Assembly: GCF_032598785.1 (NCBI RefSeq)
Contig: NZ_CP102984.1
DNA from: Terrisporobacter petrolearius
GTDB lineage: Bacteria > Bacillota > Clostridia > Peptostreptococcales > Peptostreptococcaceae
Strand: one strand, 5' to 3'
Length of the DNA stretch: 64,000 nt
Shown here: in pieces, positions 44,827 through 54,014 of the stretch
Layout: every line of letters begins with the position of its first letter
Position numbering within the stretch: the stretch's first letter is position 1
Translations under genes and position numbers: made by a program
The notes under the pieces: model-generated
Seen by the model: only the letters and a program-made list of their open reading frames with translations
The model's database searches: none
What the model was told of the DNA's origin: nothing

Positions 44827-45523
44827 TATACTTGTTGTAGAAGACGATATAGACATAATAAAGCTACTAAAGATTTATCTTGAAAATGATGGGCATAGAG
44901 TAATTTCTGCTCAAAACGGATTAGATGCATTACAGATAATAGAAAATATAAAAGTTGATTTAGTAGTAATGGATATTATGATGCCAAAAATGGATGGTTA
45001 TGAATTAACCATGAGAATAAGATCAAAATATACTATTCCAATAATAATTTTATCTGCTAAAAACGAAGATAGTGATAAGATAATGGGATTGAATTTAGGT
45101 GCAGATGATTATATGACAAAGCCATTTAATCCATTGGAAATAGTGGCAAGAATTAATTCTAACTTAAGAAGATTTTATGATTTTAATAAAATAGTAGCGC
45201 CAAAAGATGAAGAAGTACAATTAATAGTAGGTGACTTAATTTTAGATACACAAAAGTTAGCTCTTTACAAAAAAGGAAAAGAAGTTGTAGTAACACCTAC
45301 AGAATATAAAATTTTGGCTCTTCTTATGAAAACACCAGGAAAAGTATATACAAAGCTGCAAATATGCGAAGCAATTAATGGAGAGTATATTGAAAGTGAC
45401 AATAATACTATGATGGTTCATATTTCTCGACTGCGTGAAAAGGTTGAAGATGATTCTAAAAATCCTAAGTATATAAAAACTGTGAGAGGGATAGGATATA
45501 AAATTGCGAAAAAAGAAAAGTAA
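44816..45523 (+). CDS. OmpR-family response regulator
   Basis: A 235-residue two-component regulator. The receiver domain has acidic EDD near residue 10, phospho-acceptor Asp53 (VVMDIMMPKMDGY) and Lys in DDYMTKPFNP. The C-terminal winged helix has VVVTPTEYKILALLMKTPGK and the ending VRGIGYKI. AGAGGTGAA at 44804-44811 fits the TTG at 44816. A GTG at 44807 lies inside that site. It overlaps the preceding gene and the following kinase gene, so the sensor, regulator and envelope genes are made together. Confidence 0.93.
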   Translation: MTYNILVVEDDIDIIKLLKIYLENDGHRVISAQNGLDALQIIENIKVDLVVMDIMMPKMDGYELTMRIRSKYTIPIIILSAKNEDSDKIMGLNLGADDYMTKPFNPLEIVARINSNLRRFYDFNKIVAPKDEEVQLIVGDLILDTQKLALYKKGKEVVVTPTEYKILALLMKTPGKVYTKLQICEAINGEYIESDNNTMMVHISRLREKVEDDSKNPKYIKTVRGIGYKIAKKEK

Positions 45524-47096
45524 ATTTTTTACCATTTTAGTTGGAAATTACATTGTTTTTACAGGAATTATTATAGTTTCTATTATATGTATATTACATG
45601 GTATAAATCATAAAATAAAAGATATTGCTAGTGAACCTAGAATTAATGAATTAGTAGATTATGCAAGCTTAATTACTGAAAATGGAAATAATGAAATTAA
45701 TAAATCACGTATAAAAAAATTAGCCGGAAAAGATACTTTCATTCAATTATTAGATGAAAATAATAAGGTTATATATGAGAGTGTGCCTGGAAAATTCAAC
45801 AAAGAATTTACAAAGGGAGAGTTAAGCTGTATACATGATTATTATGACGATCCATATATTGATATTCAAAAATATAAAAATGATAAAAATAAAGAAAATG
45901 TATCAGTATCCATAACTTATTATGATGAAGATGACAATATTCATAATAGAATTTACGTGGTAGATGATAAATTAAATTTAATATATACAAATACGAGAGA
46001 TACTAGAAAGTCTTTTACTAAAAATGAGTTTAAATATTTAACAGGAACTTATCTAAAAGGATATGATATTAGAAAATATTCTTTTAAAGATAAAGACAAT
46101 GAAAAGTTAACACTTTTAATAAATACGCCTTCTCTTACTAAGGAAATATGTAGTAAGATTTTAACTATTGGCATATGCGCATTTATATTATTTATACTAA
46201 TATATATTATCTTAATTATAATATTTATAACTTGGCTAAATCATAAAGTAAAAAGACCTATTAATATTTTAAATGAAGCAATTGTAAAGTTTAAAAACGG
46301 TGAGCGTGAAAATTATTTAGATTATGATGGACCACAGGAATTTTGTGATATTTGTAGTAGTTTTAATGATATGTCAAGGCAGTTGTATGATAGTGAGAAA
46401 AAGCGTGAAAGCTTGGAAGAAGAAAAACAAAAAATGCTTGCGGATATATCTCACGATTTAAAAACACCAATAACAGTTATAAAAGGATATTCAAAAGCTG
46501 TTTGTGATAATCTAGTTTCAGAAGAAGAAAAAGATCAATATCTTATGACAATATATAAAAAAGCAGATCACTTAGATGAATTGATTAATACTTTTTATGA
46601 ATATAGCAAATTAGAACATCCAGATTACAAATTTGTTTTTGAAAAAATAGATTTATGTGAATATGGTAGAGTTTATCTAGCAGGAAAATATGAAGAACTA
46701 GATATAAATGGAGTGGAGTTGGAAGCTGATATTCCAGATGATCCTATTTATTGCAAGTTAGATAGGATTCAGTTAAAACGTGTTTTTGAAAATATTATAT
46801 CAAACTCATTAAAACATAATAAAAAAGATTTATCCATATTATTTGAAATTGAAGAATATTTTGACAAGGTGAAAATAAATATTGCAGATAACGGCTATGG
46901 AATTTCAAAGGAAATGCGAAAAAATATTTTTAATCCTTTTGTGGTTGGGGAAAAATCTCGTACCAAAAAAGGTTCAGGGCTGGGACTTGCCATAAGTAAA
47001 AAAATAGTAAAAGCTCATGGTGGAAGTATAAAAATTGTGGATGCTAGAAAAAACTATAAAACAGAATTTGAAATTATACTTCCAAGAGAAGTATAG
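45504..47096 (+). CDS. Sensor histidine kinase
   Basis: A 530-residue membrane kinase and partner of the preceding regulator. Helix 1 (about 10-32) is followed by an outer sensing domain of about 180 residues with many Lys, Asp and Tyr, then helix 2 (about 213-240). HAMP follows. HisKA has the phospho-acceptor His317 (ADISHDLKTPITVIKGY). HATPase has N-box EN(I)ISNSLKH, G1 ADNGYGIS and G2 KKGSGLGLAISK. It starts with TTG overlapping the regulator gene. The large outer domain probably reads an envelope signal. Confidence 0.93.
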   Translation: MRKKKSKFFTILVGNYIVFTGIIIVSIICILHGINHKIKDIASEPRINELVDYASLITENGNNEINKSRIKKLAGKDTFIQLLDENNKVIYESVPGKFNKEFTKGELSCIHDYYDDPYIDIQKYKNDKNKENVSVSITYYDEDDNIHNRIYVVDDKLNLIYTNTRDTRKSFTKNEFKYLTGTYLKGYDIRKYSFKDKDNEKLTLLINTPSLTKEICSKILTIGICAFILFILIYIILIIIFITWLNHKVKRPINILNEAIVKFKNGERENYLDYDGPQEFCDICSSFNDMSRQLYDSEKKRESLEEEKQKMLADISHDLKTPITVIKGYSKAVCDNLVSEEEKDQYLMTIYKKADHLDELINTFYEYSKLEHPDYKFVFEKIDLCEYGRVYLAGKYEELDINGVELEADIPDDPIYCKLDRIQLKRVFENIISNSLKHNKKDLSILFEIEEYFDKVKINIADNGYGISKEMRKNIFNPFVVGEKSRTKKGSGLGLAISKKIVKAHGGSIKIVDARKNYKTEFEIILPREV

Positions 47097-47120
47097 AATT
47101 TTAATCAAAAAGATTTATTG

Positions 47121-47157
47121 ATGCCAGGTATGAATTTTCATACCTGGCATTTTTTAC
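47121..47157 (+). terminator. Intrinsic terminator of the envelope/two-component operon
   Basis: ATGCCAGGTATGA (47121-47133) pairs with TCATACCTGGCAT (47138-47150), four-base loop, run of Ts. Confidence 0.92.
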
Positions 47158-47166
47158 ATATTAGAA

Positions 47167-47275
47167 AATTATAGTTGAATTTACGCTGTTGATAAACTCT
47201 GTAATGAAGTTATACCAACTCATTTAGTAAGTGTAAAAAATATATTTTTGAGCAAGGTCGTTGCCTAAAAACATA
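47167..47275 (+). repeat. Dispersed intergenic element, copy 4 (left repeat of the B12 locus)
   Basis: About 105 bases closely matching 48735-48845. Shared stretches include TTTACGCTGTTGATAAACTC and TTTTTGAGCAAGGTCGTTGC, then CTAAAA. It starts ten bases after the previous operon's terminator and lies upstream of the cobalamin riboswitch, in direct orientation to the later copy. Confidence 0.8.
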
Positions 47276-47298
47276 AGTACAATATTATGAAGGGTGTA

Positions 47299-47330
47299 AA
47301 AAGTAGTACTATGATGGTACTACTTTTGTT
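47299..47330 (+). terminator. Hairpin, possible terminator, upstream of the cobalamin riboswitch
   Basis: AAAAGTAGTAC (47299-47309) pairs with GTACTACTTTT (47317-47327), then GTT. The T-tail is short, so termination is uncertain. Confidence 0.5.
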
Positions 47331-47484
47331 AGAAAAAAGACTATACTAAAGTCTGAATAAATATACTGTATAATAAATATGAGGTAATAATTTGTAAACT
47401 TATTGAATATTATAGATAATAAAAAATAGTAATGTAAATATATAAATAATTAATATATGTAAAAAATGAAAAATATTTTTTATT

Positions 47485-47635
47485 TTGGAAGTGCGGTGAG
47501 ATTCCGCCACAGATTATCCCTGCTGTAATAAGTTACGAAATTTGCTATTACCACTGGAGTTATCTCTGGGAAGGAGTAAAGAGTAGGTTTGAGCTTTAGT
47601 CAGAATACAGGCATATATGCTTATGATGAAAGATG
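47485..47635 (+). ncRNA. Cobalamin (B12) riboswitch
   Basis: The conserved segments appear in order: TTGGAAGTGCGGTGAGATTC and CGCCACAG, CCCTGCTGTAAT, ACGAA, CCACTGG, GGGAAGG, and the B12-box variant AGTCAGAATACAGGCAT. After the aptamer, TCCGA (about 47636-47640) can pair with TCGGA (about 47649-47653) near a T-rich stretch, a possible expression platform. The next gene, 47744-48607, encodes an exported DUF4430-like protein. Confidence in the class is high, in the exact ends moderate. Confidence 0.92.
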
Positions 47636-47743
47636 TCCGAAGGCATAATCGGAGGTTTATTTTTCCTGTGATTTTTGATAATGAAATGGAAATTAATCCT
47701 CCTTATAAAAAATAATATTTTTAATAAAGAAGGGGATGTTTTT

Positions 47744-48607
47744 ATGAACAAAAGATTTAGAAAATTTGCGACTACAGGAATGGCTACAGCTATAATGTTA
47801 TTTATGGGGGCAACATCATTTGCAACTGATTTTTTTACAGAGTATCCTAATTTAACTAATTATAATACTGATTATAATTATACTATTCAAAAAGGAAGTG
47901 TAACTGCGTATCAACCTTTAATGGTTCAAGGCGCAAAAAGCAATTGGTATGGTACAAGTCTTTTTAATAGTTTAGCAGATGCAAATTCTATCAATTGGGA
48001 TATTGTACAAGGAAGTACAGATGCTGTAAGTGTTAGCAAACAAGCCCCAGAATCAGTAGGAAATCAATTTGCAGCTAAGGGAAAAGCTAAGATTGATAAG
48101 TCAAAGAATGCAGGGGTGGCAGTTGTAGAAGCAACAAATAAAACAAATGGATACATGGACTTTACTGTAGTATTAAATCCAAGGGATGTACAACAAGATG
48201 TTTCTGGTGTAAATGTAAGAGCATACGATGCTTCAAGCGGTAGTTTTAAATTTTTAAAAAGTGTATCAACAAGTGCTGTATCATCTAATATAAATTATCC
48301 ATCTGCAATGGATGCAATAGCTGTGGTAGCTGATAATTTTGTTGATGATTTACAATGGGGAAGTAAATTCTTAAAAAATGTAAATATAAATAATAAAGAT
48401 TATCCATATATGGAAAATGAACTTGGTTGGATGTATAGAGTATATGATTGCGAAGGAAATGCAACTTCTGAACAAAAAATGGTAGATGTTTCTGAAAAAG
48501 TTGGTGGAGAAACATTTGATGTGGAGTTAGGACAAACTGTTGTTTGGGCATATGGAGGCTATAGCGTACAATTCCCAGAAAACTTGTCAGAGTTACCTAC
48601 TAAATAG
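47744..48607 (+). CDS. Secreted protein with a transcobalamin-like (DUF4430) domain
   Basis: A 287-residue exported protein. Signal peptide at 1-27 (TSFATD). Residues about 30-155 are a beta-rich, probably Ig-like region (YQPLMVQGAKSNWYGTSLF, then VVEATNKTNGYMDFTVVLNP). Residues about 160-285 match the DUF4430/transcobalamin C-terminal-like pattern: NYPSAMDAIAVVADNF, ELGWMYRVYD, then FDVELGQTVVWAYGGY. In animal B12 carriers this beta domain covers the bound cobalamin. There is no anchor, so it is released or held by a partner. AAGAAGGGGATG supports the ATG at 47744, 23 codons inside a longer frame. Control by the riboswitch makes a B12-binding role likely but unproven. Confidence 0.8.
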   Translation: MNKRFRKFATTGMATAIMLFMGATSFATDFFTEYPNLTNYNTDYNYTIQKGSVTAYQPLMVQGAKSNWYGTSLFNSLADANSINWDIVQGSTDAVSVSKQAPESVGNQFAAKGKAKIDKSKNAGVAVVEATNKTNGYMDFTVVLNPRDVQQDVSGVNVRAYDASSGSFKFLKSVSTSAVSSNINYPSAMDAIAVVADNFVDDLQWGSKFLKNVNINNKDYPYMENELGWMYRVYDCEGNATSEQKMVDVSEKVGGETFDVELGQTVVWAYGGYSVQFPENLSELPTK

Positions 48608-48696
48608 TAAACAATTAAATCATTTGTGTTAATAAATATATTTATTATTACAATAAGAAAAATGATAAATTTATTACATAATTGGTAATTTGTTAT

Positions 48697-48727
48697 AAAA
48701 GGGGTGCTTTCAGAGCACCCTTTTACA
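48697..48727 (+). terminator. Terminator between the two DUF4430 genes
   Basis: AAAAGGGGTGCT (48697-48708) pairs with AGCACCCTTTT, one base bulged, then ACATTT. The weak T-tail may let some transcription through to the large surface-protein gene. Confidence 0.7.
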
Positions 48728-48734
48728 TTTAAGG

Positions 48735-48888
48735 AAATTATAGTTAAGTTTACGCTGTTGATAAACTCTGGAATCAAGTTATATCAAGTCATTTAGGAAA
48801 TGTAAAAAATGTATTTTTGAGCAAGGTCGTTGCCTAAAATTTCATAGCGCCCACGCAGTGGCTTAAAGCGAAGCGAATTTTTTATAGA
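48735..48888 (+). repeat. Composite dispersed element, copy 5 (right repeat of the B12 locus)
   Basis: The left part (48735-48845) repeats copy 4. The right part (48846-48888, CCCACGCAGTGGCTTAAAGC then GAAGCGAATTTTTTAT) is a shortened form of copies 1 and 3, with their central stem region missing. The two parts run together at TTTCATAG, showing that they belong to one element. Confidence 0.75.
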
Positions 48889-48918
48889 TTTATAATATTT
48901 TAATTTGGGGGGAAAGAT

Positions 48919-51900
48919 ATGAGGAATAAAAACACTAAGAGATTAAGTCAAAAAATTATTAGCTCTTTTCTTGCATTTATTATGGTGTTTACCTTATCTA
49001 CAGTATCATCAATAAAATCTTTTGCACAAGAAGTATTAACACAAAAAGTACATGTAATAGTAGAAAATACTACGTACTCTAAAAAAGATGGAGCAGCATG
49101 GGATGGAACTTTAGTAGATGATTGGGTAAAAATTGAAGACAATATGACTATGATGGATGCAATAGTTAAAGCACTAGATAAGGTAAAAGCTACACAAACA
49201 GGTGCAGAAAATAATTACATAAGTGAAATCAATGGACTGGAAGCATTTGACGGTGGATCTAGTTCAGGATGGATGGGAACTAAAAATGATTGGTTTGTTA
49301 ATCTAGGATTTGGGGCATTTAAGGTAAAGACTAATGATGAAATTAGAGTAATGTATACTACTAATTTTGGAGCAGATATAGGTGGGAATTATAGTAAAAA
49401 TGATACATCATTAAAAGCTATTGATTTTAGTAAAGGAAGTTTATCACCTAAATTTAGCAGTGAAACTAAAGAGTATACACTAGAACTTGGAGATACTAAT
49501 AAAATAACTGTAAAACCAACAGCTGCTAATAAAAACTACCAAGTAAGAGTATATAAAGGAGAAGATGTAGATACATCAAAAGAAGGATATAAAAGAAGTG
49601 AAGAAATAAAAGTATTAGATGGAGAAACTATAAAGGTTATATGTGGTGATAAGTCTTGGCCAGGATCAGGCCAAAATATAGAATCTAGTACATATACATT
49701 TAAAATAAAATCAAATATTAAATCAAACACGGCTCCAGTACCTAGCAAAGAAAGTGACAGTGCTAGTATTAAGCTAGGAGAAACTTATTCCCTAGATTTA
49801 TCTAAAATATTTAGGGATGAGGAAAATGACAAATTAACATATACAGTATCAGTTGATAATAAGAAAGAAGTAGATGCGGATTCAAATTATTCATTTAAAC
49901 CAGAAAAATCAGGGAATTATAAACTAAAATTCATAGCAAATGATGGAAAAAAGACATCAAAACCTTATACATTAAATTTATCAGTAGGTGATGAAAAAGC
50001 CTATGAAATAAAGACTTTGGACACAGAAAATGGACAAATATCAGTAGATGTAAAAGAAGGTAAATTAAATACAAAAGTTACTTTAACTGTAAAACCAGAT
50101 GAAAATTTTGCAATGGATACATTGGAAATAAAAGACAAAGACGGAAATGACATAAAAAGACAAATAGATCAAGATAAATCTGATGGTATTAATTATATAT
50201 ATACATTTGAAATACCTTCTTCAGATGTGAAGATAAAGGCCACTTTTGATAAGGCATATACATATAGTATTGAAGGTCATGATTGGCCTAATATGTCCTC
50301 CTTAGAGGTATACAATAGATACGGTGAAATAGTAAAGCCAAAAAAAATTGTAGAAACAGATTGGGGAGAAGATGGTAAAGAATTTGAGAAAGGATATTAC
50401 CATCTGACAGCAGGTGAATATAAATACACTTTCTTTGGATATGAAAAAAATATAGGTAGAAAAGGAACGTTCCAAGTAGAAAAAACTAAGGAAGAACAAT
50501 CAAAAACTTTTTTCCCGTTTGAAATATATATAGACGAGAATAAATTAAATAAAAAAGATAGTAATGAAGTAAATATAGAAATAACAGATCCAGATGGAAA
50601 TGTACTTGATATAAAGCCAGGATACACAGATAATGAGAAAAATATAAATCAGAGTTATTATTATGTGTTAGAAGCTAAAGGAGAAGATAAGAAATATAAA
50701 ATAAAAGTTACTCCAGTAGATAAAAATGTAAATTACAAATTTACTACTCAAAATTGTGACTCAAACGATCAAATATATACATATGTAAGTGCTGAACTTG
50801 ATGGATCAAATTGTACAAGTACTAGAACGATAAAAGTATATTTACAATCTAAATCTGAAGATCCAATAGAATATAGAGTAAATAAAGGGGCCGGTCTTCA
50901 TCTATACAATATATATGGAGAAGCATACAGAGAGCTTTTTGAAGTTAAGCCACTGTCTGTAGATACATCAAACAAAGAATACGATAGTTATAAATTCCAA
51001 GTGCCCTCAGATCACTATAAGTTAGTAGCAGGTGGAGGAGATACGCAATACGTTAAGACAACTAAACCATATTTTTATTTAGATACAGAGAAAGTAAAAG
51101 AAGCCATTACCCTAGATTTAGTAAAAAAAGAAGACTATGAAGAAAATCCATACTATCGTAATAAGTGGGATGATATCTATACAAATATTACTGATGAAGG
51201 TAGTCATGTAAATATGAATGTGGGAGACACCCAAAAGTTAGAAACATTTCGTGTTTGGCAGGGAATGACAAGTCCCGTTTCAAATAAATTTGTTGAACCA
51301 GATAAACATTATGAAGTTATATATGGAAAAGACAATCTATCTATAGAAGAAAAAGGTAAGGAAGGTAGAAAATATGTAAATATGACTGGTAAAAAAGAAG
51401 GAATAGCAGTTATTAAAATTACATACGATCCTTTAATTGAAGGTCAAGAAGCAACTAGTGATCCTGGGTTTGACAAGAAAAGAATATATGGATTTAATGC
51501 AATAGATAAAGAACAAACAGGAATAGTTATAGTAAATGTAGGTGGTAGCAGAGGAGATATAGATCCTAATTTTAAAGTAAGAGATAGAAAATGGACAAAA
51601 TACGATACAGTATATTTTACTGGAGATACAACATATCCAGATGGAACAGTTGTAAAAGGTAAGGGATATGGAGAATATACTTTTACACCAACTAAAGGTG
51701 TTACAGTAGAAACACATGATCCAATACATATAGATAGTGATTTTGCCAATAATTGGACAAAGTACGAAGCAGATAAAAATGGTTCCTATACTATTAAAGT
51801 AAAGACTGGTAGAAATATAATAAGAATGACATCTGGTGATAATGTATTATATTATGTATTAGATGCTATGGAAAGTGATATAAGCATATCTAATGATAGC

Positions 51901-53916
51901 AATAAAGGTAAGGAGCTTAAAGTAGGAAATAAAGCAAGTGTAAGCTTTACAAATTTAGAGCTACCAGTTTATAAAATGGCTTCTATATATAATCCAGGTT
52001 TCCCTGATAGAACATTCTTAGTGTATGACTTAAATGGAGAAACTATAGAAGGTCCTCATAAGCAATATTCTGTAAATAGCCCATTAACATTTACAATAGA
52101 CAAAAAGGGTACTTACAAATTATCTAAAGGAAAAGTACATGCACAGCATATGGGAAGTCCTCTAGATACTCATTGCAAAATACCACAAGAGGGTCTATCA
52201 CCAAACTTTAATGCAGGATATGGAGATAATGATATTTATTTTAATATTATGCCTGATATAGAAATAAGTGTAGATGATAAAGATACATCAATACCAAGAG
52301 TTAAAGCATCAGTTAATGATGAAAAATGTGGAAAAGCTACTGTAGAAAAGGTAAGTGAAGATGCAGAAAAGAAAACAGCAAAATATAAATTAGCAGCAGT
52401 AGCAAATGAAAACTATGAATTTGAAGGATGGAGCCTTAAAGGGTCAAATAAAATAGTATCAACAGATGCACAGTACGAAGTAGAAATAGATAAAAATACA
52501 GAGTATGTGGCAAACTTTAAGTTAGCATATATACAAGATAAAACATTAAGATACACAGTATTAGAAGATGGAACATTATCAGTAAAAGAGCCCCTTGATG
52601 AAAATGTTACAGAAGTTATAATTCCAGAAGAAGTAGAAGGAAGAAAAGTAGTAGAAATAGGAGATAGAGCATTTTATTCTTGTCAAAAACTAACTAAAGT
52701 AGAATTATCCGAAGGATTAAAGGAGATAAAAGCAAGAGCATTTATGACTTGCATATTATTAGAGCGTATAAAAATACCAGAAACAGTAGAAGTAATAGGT
52801 CAATCAGTGTTTGCTGGTTGCGAAAAAATGAAGTCAGCAAAACTACCAAGTAAATCATTAAAAATGATACCAAAATCATTGTTTAATGGTTGTAAGTCAT
52901 TAGAGAGTATAGAAATACCAGAAGGAATAGCAGTATTAAAAGATTCAGTATTTACAAATTGTGTAAGCTTGAAAGAAATAACACTACCAAAGAGTTTGAC
53001 AAATATAGAATATCCTGAAATGGTATTTAGATATTGCCAAGCACTAAAAATAGTAAAAGGATACAAAGGAACATATGCAGAAGAATTTGCGAAAAAATAC
53101 AACTATACATTTGTAGACTTAGATGTAAAAATGTCAGAAGCAACAGTATCAGTTAATGATGAAAAAGGTGGAAGTGCAGAAGCTAAAATGAAATCAAGTG
53201 ATAAAAAAGAAGAAACAGCAACATGGATTTTAACAGCAAAAGCTAATACACATTATGAATTTGTAGGATGGATAGTAAAAGGCTCAGAGGAGGTAGTGTC
53301 AACAAATGCAACATATGAGGTAACAATAGATAAAGATACACAATATGTAGCAAAATTCAAATATGTAGGAGAATACCCACAAGTAAGCGTAGATACAAAT
53401 GAAGAAAAAGGTGGAGAAGTAAGTTTTGAACTATTGAGTAAAAACGAAGATGACTTAACATCTAAGTGGAAACTAAAAGTCACTACAAATAAAGGATATA
53501 AGTTTGTAAAATGGGTGAAATCAGGAGATGAAGACACTATTTTAAGTGAAGATGTAGAGTATGTTGTAAATATAAGTGAGGATACAAAATTTATAGCAGT
53601 CTTTGAAAAAGAAAAATTAGACAATGACAATACAGATGATAATGATCCATCAGATAACAATGACAAAGATGACAATAATAATCAATCAAGTGATAATGAC
53701 AAAGATGACAACAATAATCAACCAAGTGATGATAAAGATGACAATAAATTAGATAATCAAGATAATAATACTAATCAAAATACTAACAATAATAATGATT
53801 CAAATTCTTCGGTGAAAACAGGAGATCAATCATCAATATGGTTATACAGCGGAATTTTTATTGTAGCAGTTTGTATATTAGGATTTGCTATATTTAACAG
53901 AAGAAAGAAAAGTTAA
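48919..53916 (+). CDS. Giant wall-anchored protein: DUF4430, BspA-type LRR and InlB-like repeats
   Basis: A 1665-residue surface protein. A signal peptide (about 1-37, SFAQE) is followed by a DUF4430/transcobalamin-like domain (about 42-155: MTMMDAIVKAL, SSSGWMGTKNDWFVNLGFGA, DEIRVMYTTNFG). A cadherin-like beta-sandwich repeat (about 160-265) and several Ig-like or beta-rich domains follow. A BspA-type leucine-rich repeat block (about 1205-1400; IGDRAFYSCQKLTKVELSEG and similar) is flanked by three InlB B-repeat-like units (about 1130-1205, 1405-1490, 1493-1570; YEFVGWIVKG type). A long Asp/Asn linker, SSVKTGD (1630-1636), a membrane helix and RRKKS complete a sortase signal. SVKTG is not LPXTG but resembles the (S/N)xxTG signals used in C. 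difficile. Ribosome binding site GGGGGGAAAG. It follows the riboswitch gene and could capture B12 at the wall. Confidence 0.85.
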   Translation: MRNKNTKRLSQKIISSFLAFIMVFTLSTVSSIKSFAQEVLTQKVHVIVENTTYSKKDGAAWDGTLVDDWVKIEDNMTMMDAIVKALDKVKATQTGAENNYISEINGLEAFDGGSSSGWMGTKNDWFVNLGFGAFKVKTNDEIRVMYTTNFGADIGGNYSKNDTSLKAIDFSKGSLSPKFSSETKEYTLELGDTNKITVKPTAANKNYQVRVYKGEDVDTSKEGYKRSEEIKVLDGETIKVICGDKSWPGSGQNIESSTYTFKIKSNIKSNTAPVPSKESDSASIKLGETYSLDLSKIFRDEENDKLTYTVSVDNKKEVDADSNYSFKPEKSGNYKLKFIANDGKKTSKPYTLNLSVGDEKAYEIKTLDTENGQISVDVKEGKLNTKVTLTVKPDENFAMDTLEIKDKDGNDIKRQIDQDKSDGINYIYTFEIPSSDVKIKATFDKAYTYSIEGHDWPNMSSLEVYNRYGEIVKPKKIVETDWGEDGKEFEKGYYHLTAGEYKYTFFGYEKNIGRKGTFQVEKTKEEQSKTFFPFEIYIDENKLNKKDSNEVNIEITDPDGNVLDIKPGYTDNEKNINQSYYYVLEAKGEDKKYKIKVTPVDKNVNYKFTTQNCDSNDQIYTYVSAELDGSNCTSTRTIKVYLQSKSEDPIEYRVNKGAGLHLYNIYGEAYRELFEVKPLSVDTSNKEYDSYKFQVPSDHYKLVAGGGDTQYVKTTKPYFYLDTEKVKEAITLDLVKKEDYEENPYYRNKWDDIYTNITDEGSHVNMNVGDTQKLETFRVWQGMTSPVSNKFVEPDKHYEVIYGKDNLSIEEKGKEGRKYVNMTGKKEGIAVIKITYDPLIEGQEATSDPGFDKKRIYGFNAIDKEQTGIVIVNVGGSRGDIDPNFKVRDRKWTKYDTVYFTGDTTYPDGTVVKGKGYGEYTFTPTKGVTVETHDPIHIDSDFANNWTKYEADKNGSYTIKVKTGRNIIRMTSGDNVLYYVLDAMESDISISNDSNKGKELKVGNKASVSFTNLELPVYKMASIYNPGFPDRTFLVYDLNGETIEGPHKQYSVNSPLTFTIDKKGTYKLSKGKVHAQHMGSPLDTHCKIPQEGLSPNFNAGYGDNDIYFNIMPDIEISVDDKDTSIPRVKASVNDEKCGKATVEKVSEDAEKKTAKYKLAAVANENYEFEGWSLKGSNKIVSTDAQYEVEIDKNTEYVANFKLAYIQDKTLRYTVLEDGTLSVKEPLDENVTEVIIPEEVEGRKVVEIGDRAFYSCQKLTKVELSEGLKEIKARAFMTCILLERIKIPETVEVIGQSVFAGCEKMKSAKLPSKSLKMIPKSLFNGCKSLESIEIPEGIAVLKDSVFTNCVSLKEITLPKSLTNIEYPEMVFRYCQALKIVKGYKGTYAEEFAKKYNYTFVDLDVKMSEATVSVNDEKGGSAEAKMKSSDKKEETATWILTAKANTHYEFVGWIVKGSEEVVSTNATYEVTIDKDTQYVAKFKYVGEYPQVSVDTNEEKGGEVSFELLSKNEDDLTSKWKLKVTTNKGYKFVKWVKSGDEDTILSEDVEYVVNISEDTKFIAVFEKEKLDNDNTDDNDPSDNNDKDDNNNQSSDNDKDDNNNQPSDDKDDNKLDNQDNNTNQNTNNNNDSNSSVKTGDQSSIWLYSGIFIVAVCILGFAIFNRRKKS

Positions 53917-53966
53917 TAATAAATATTATAATAATTGTTCAAGTATAGTTAATGAATTTTAAATAA

Positions 53967-54014
53967 GAAGGATAGATAAATTTGTATAGGAGTAAATTTA
54001 TCTATCCTTTTTTT
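53967..54014. terminator. Bidirectional terminator between the surface protein and feoB
   Basis: AAGGATAGATAAATTT (53969-53984) pairs with AAATTTATCTATCCTT (53995-54009), then Ts. A-rich on the other side. Confidence 0.88.

Noticed and set aside
53253..53675. 140-codon minus-strand Ser-rich frame inside the giant surface protein
   Set aside because: It is the antisense of repeats rich in Asp, Glu and Lys codons, with no ribosome binding site.
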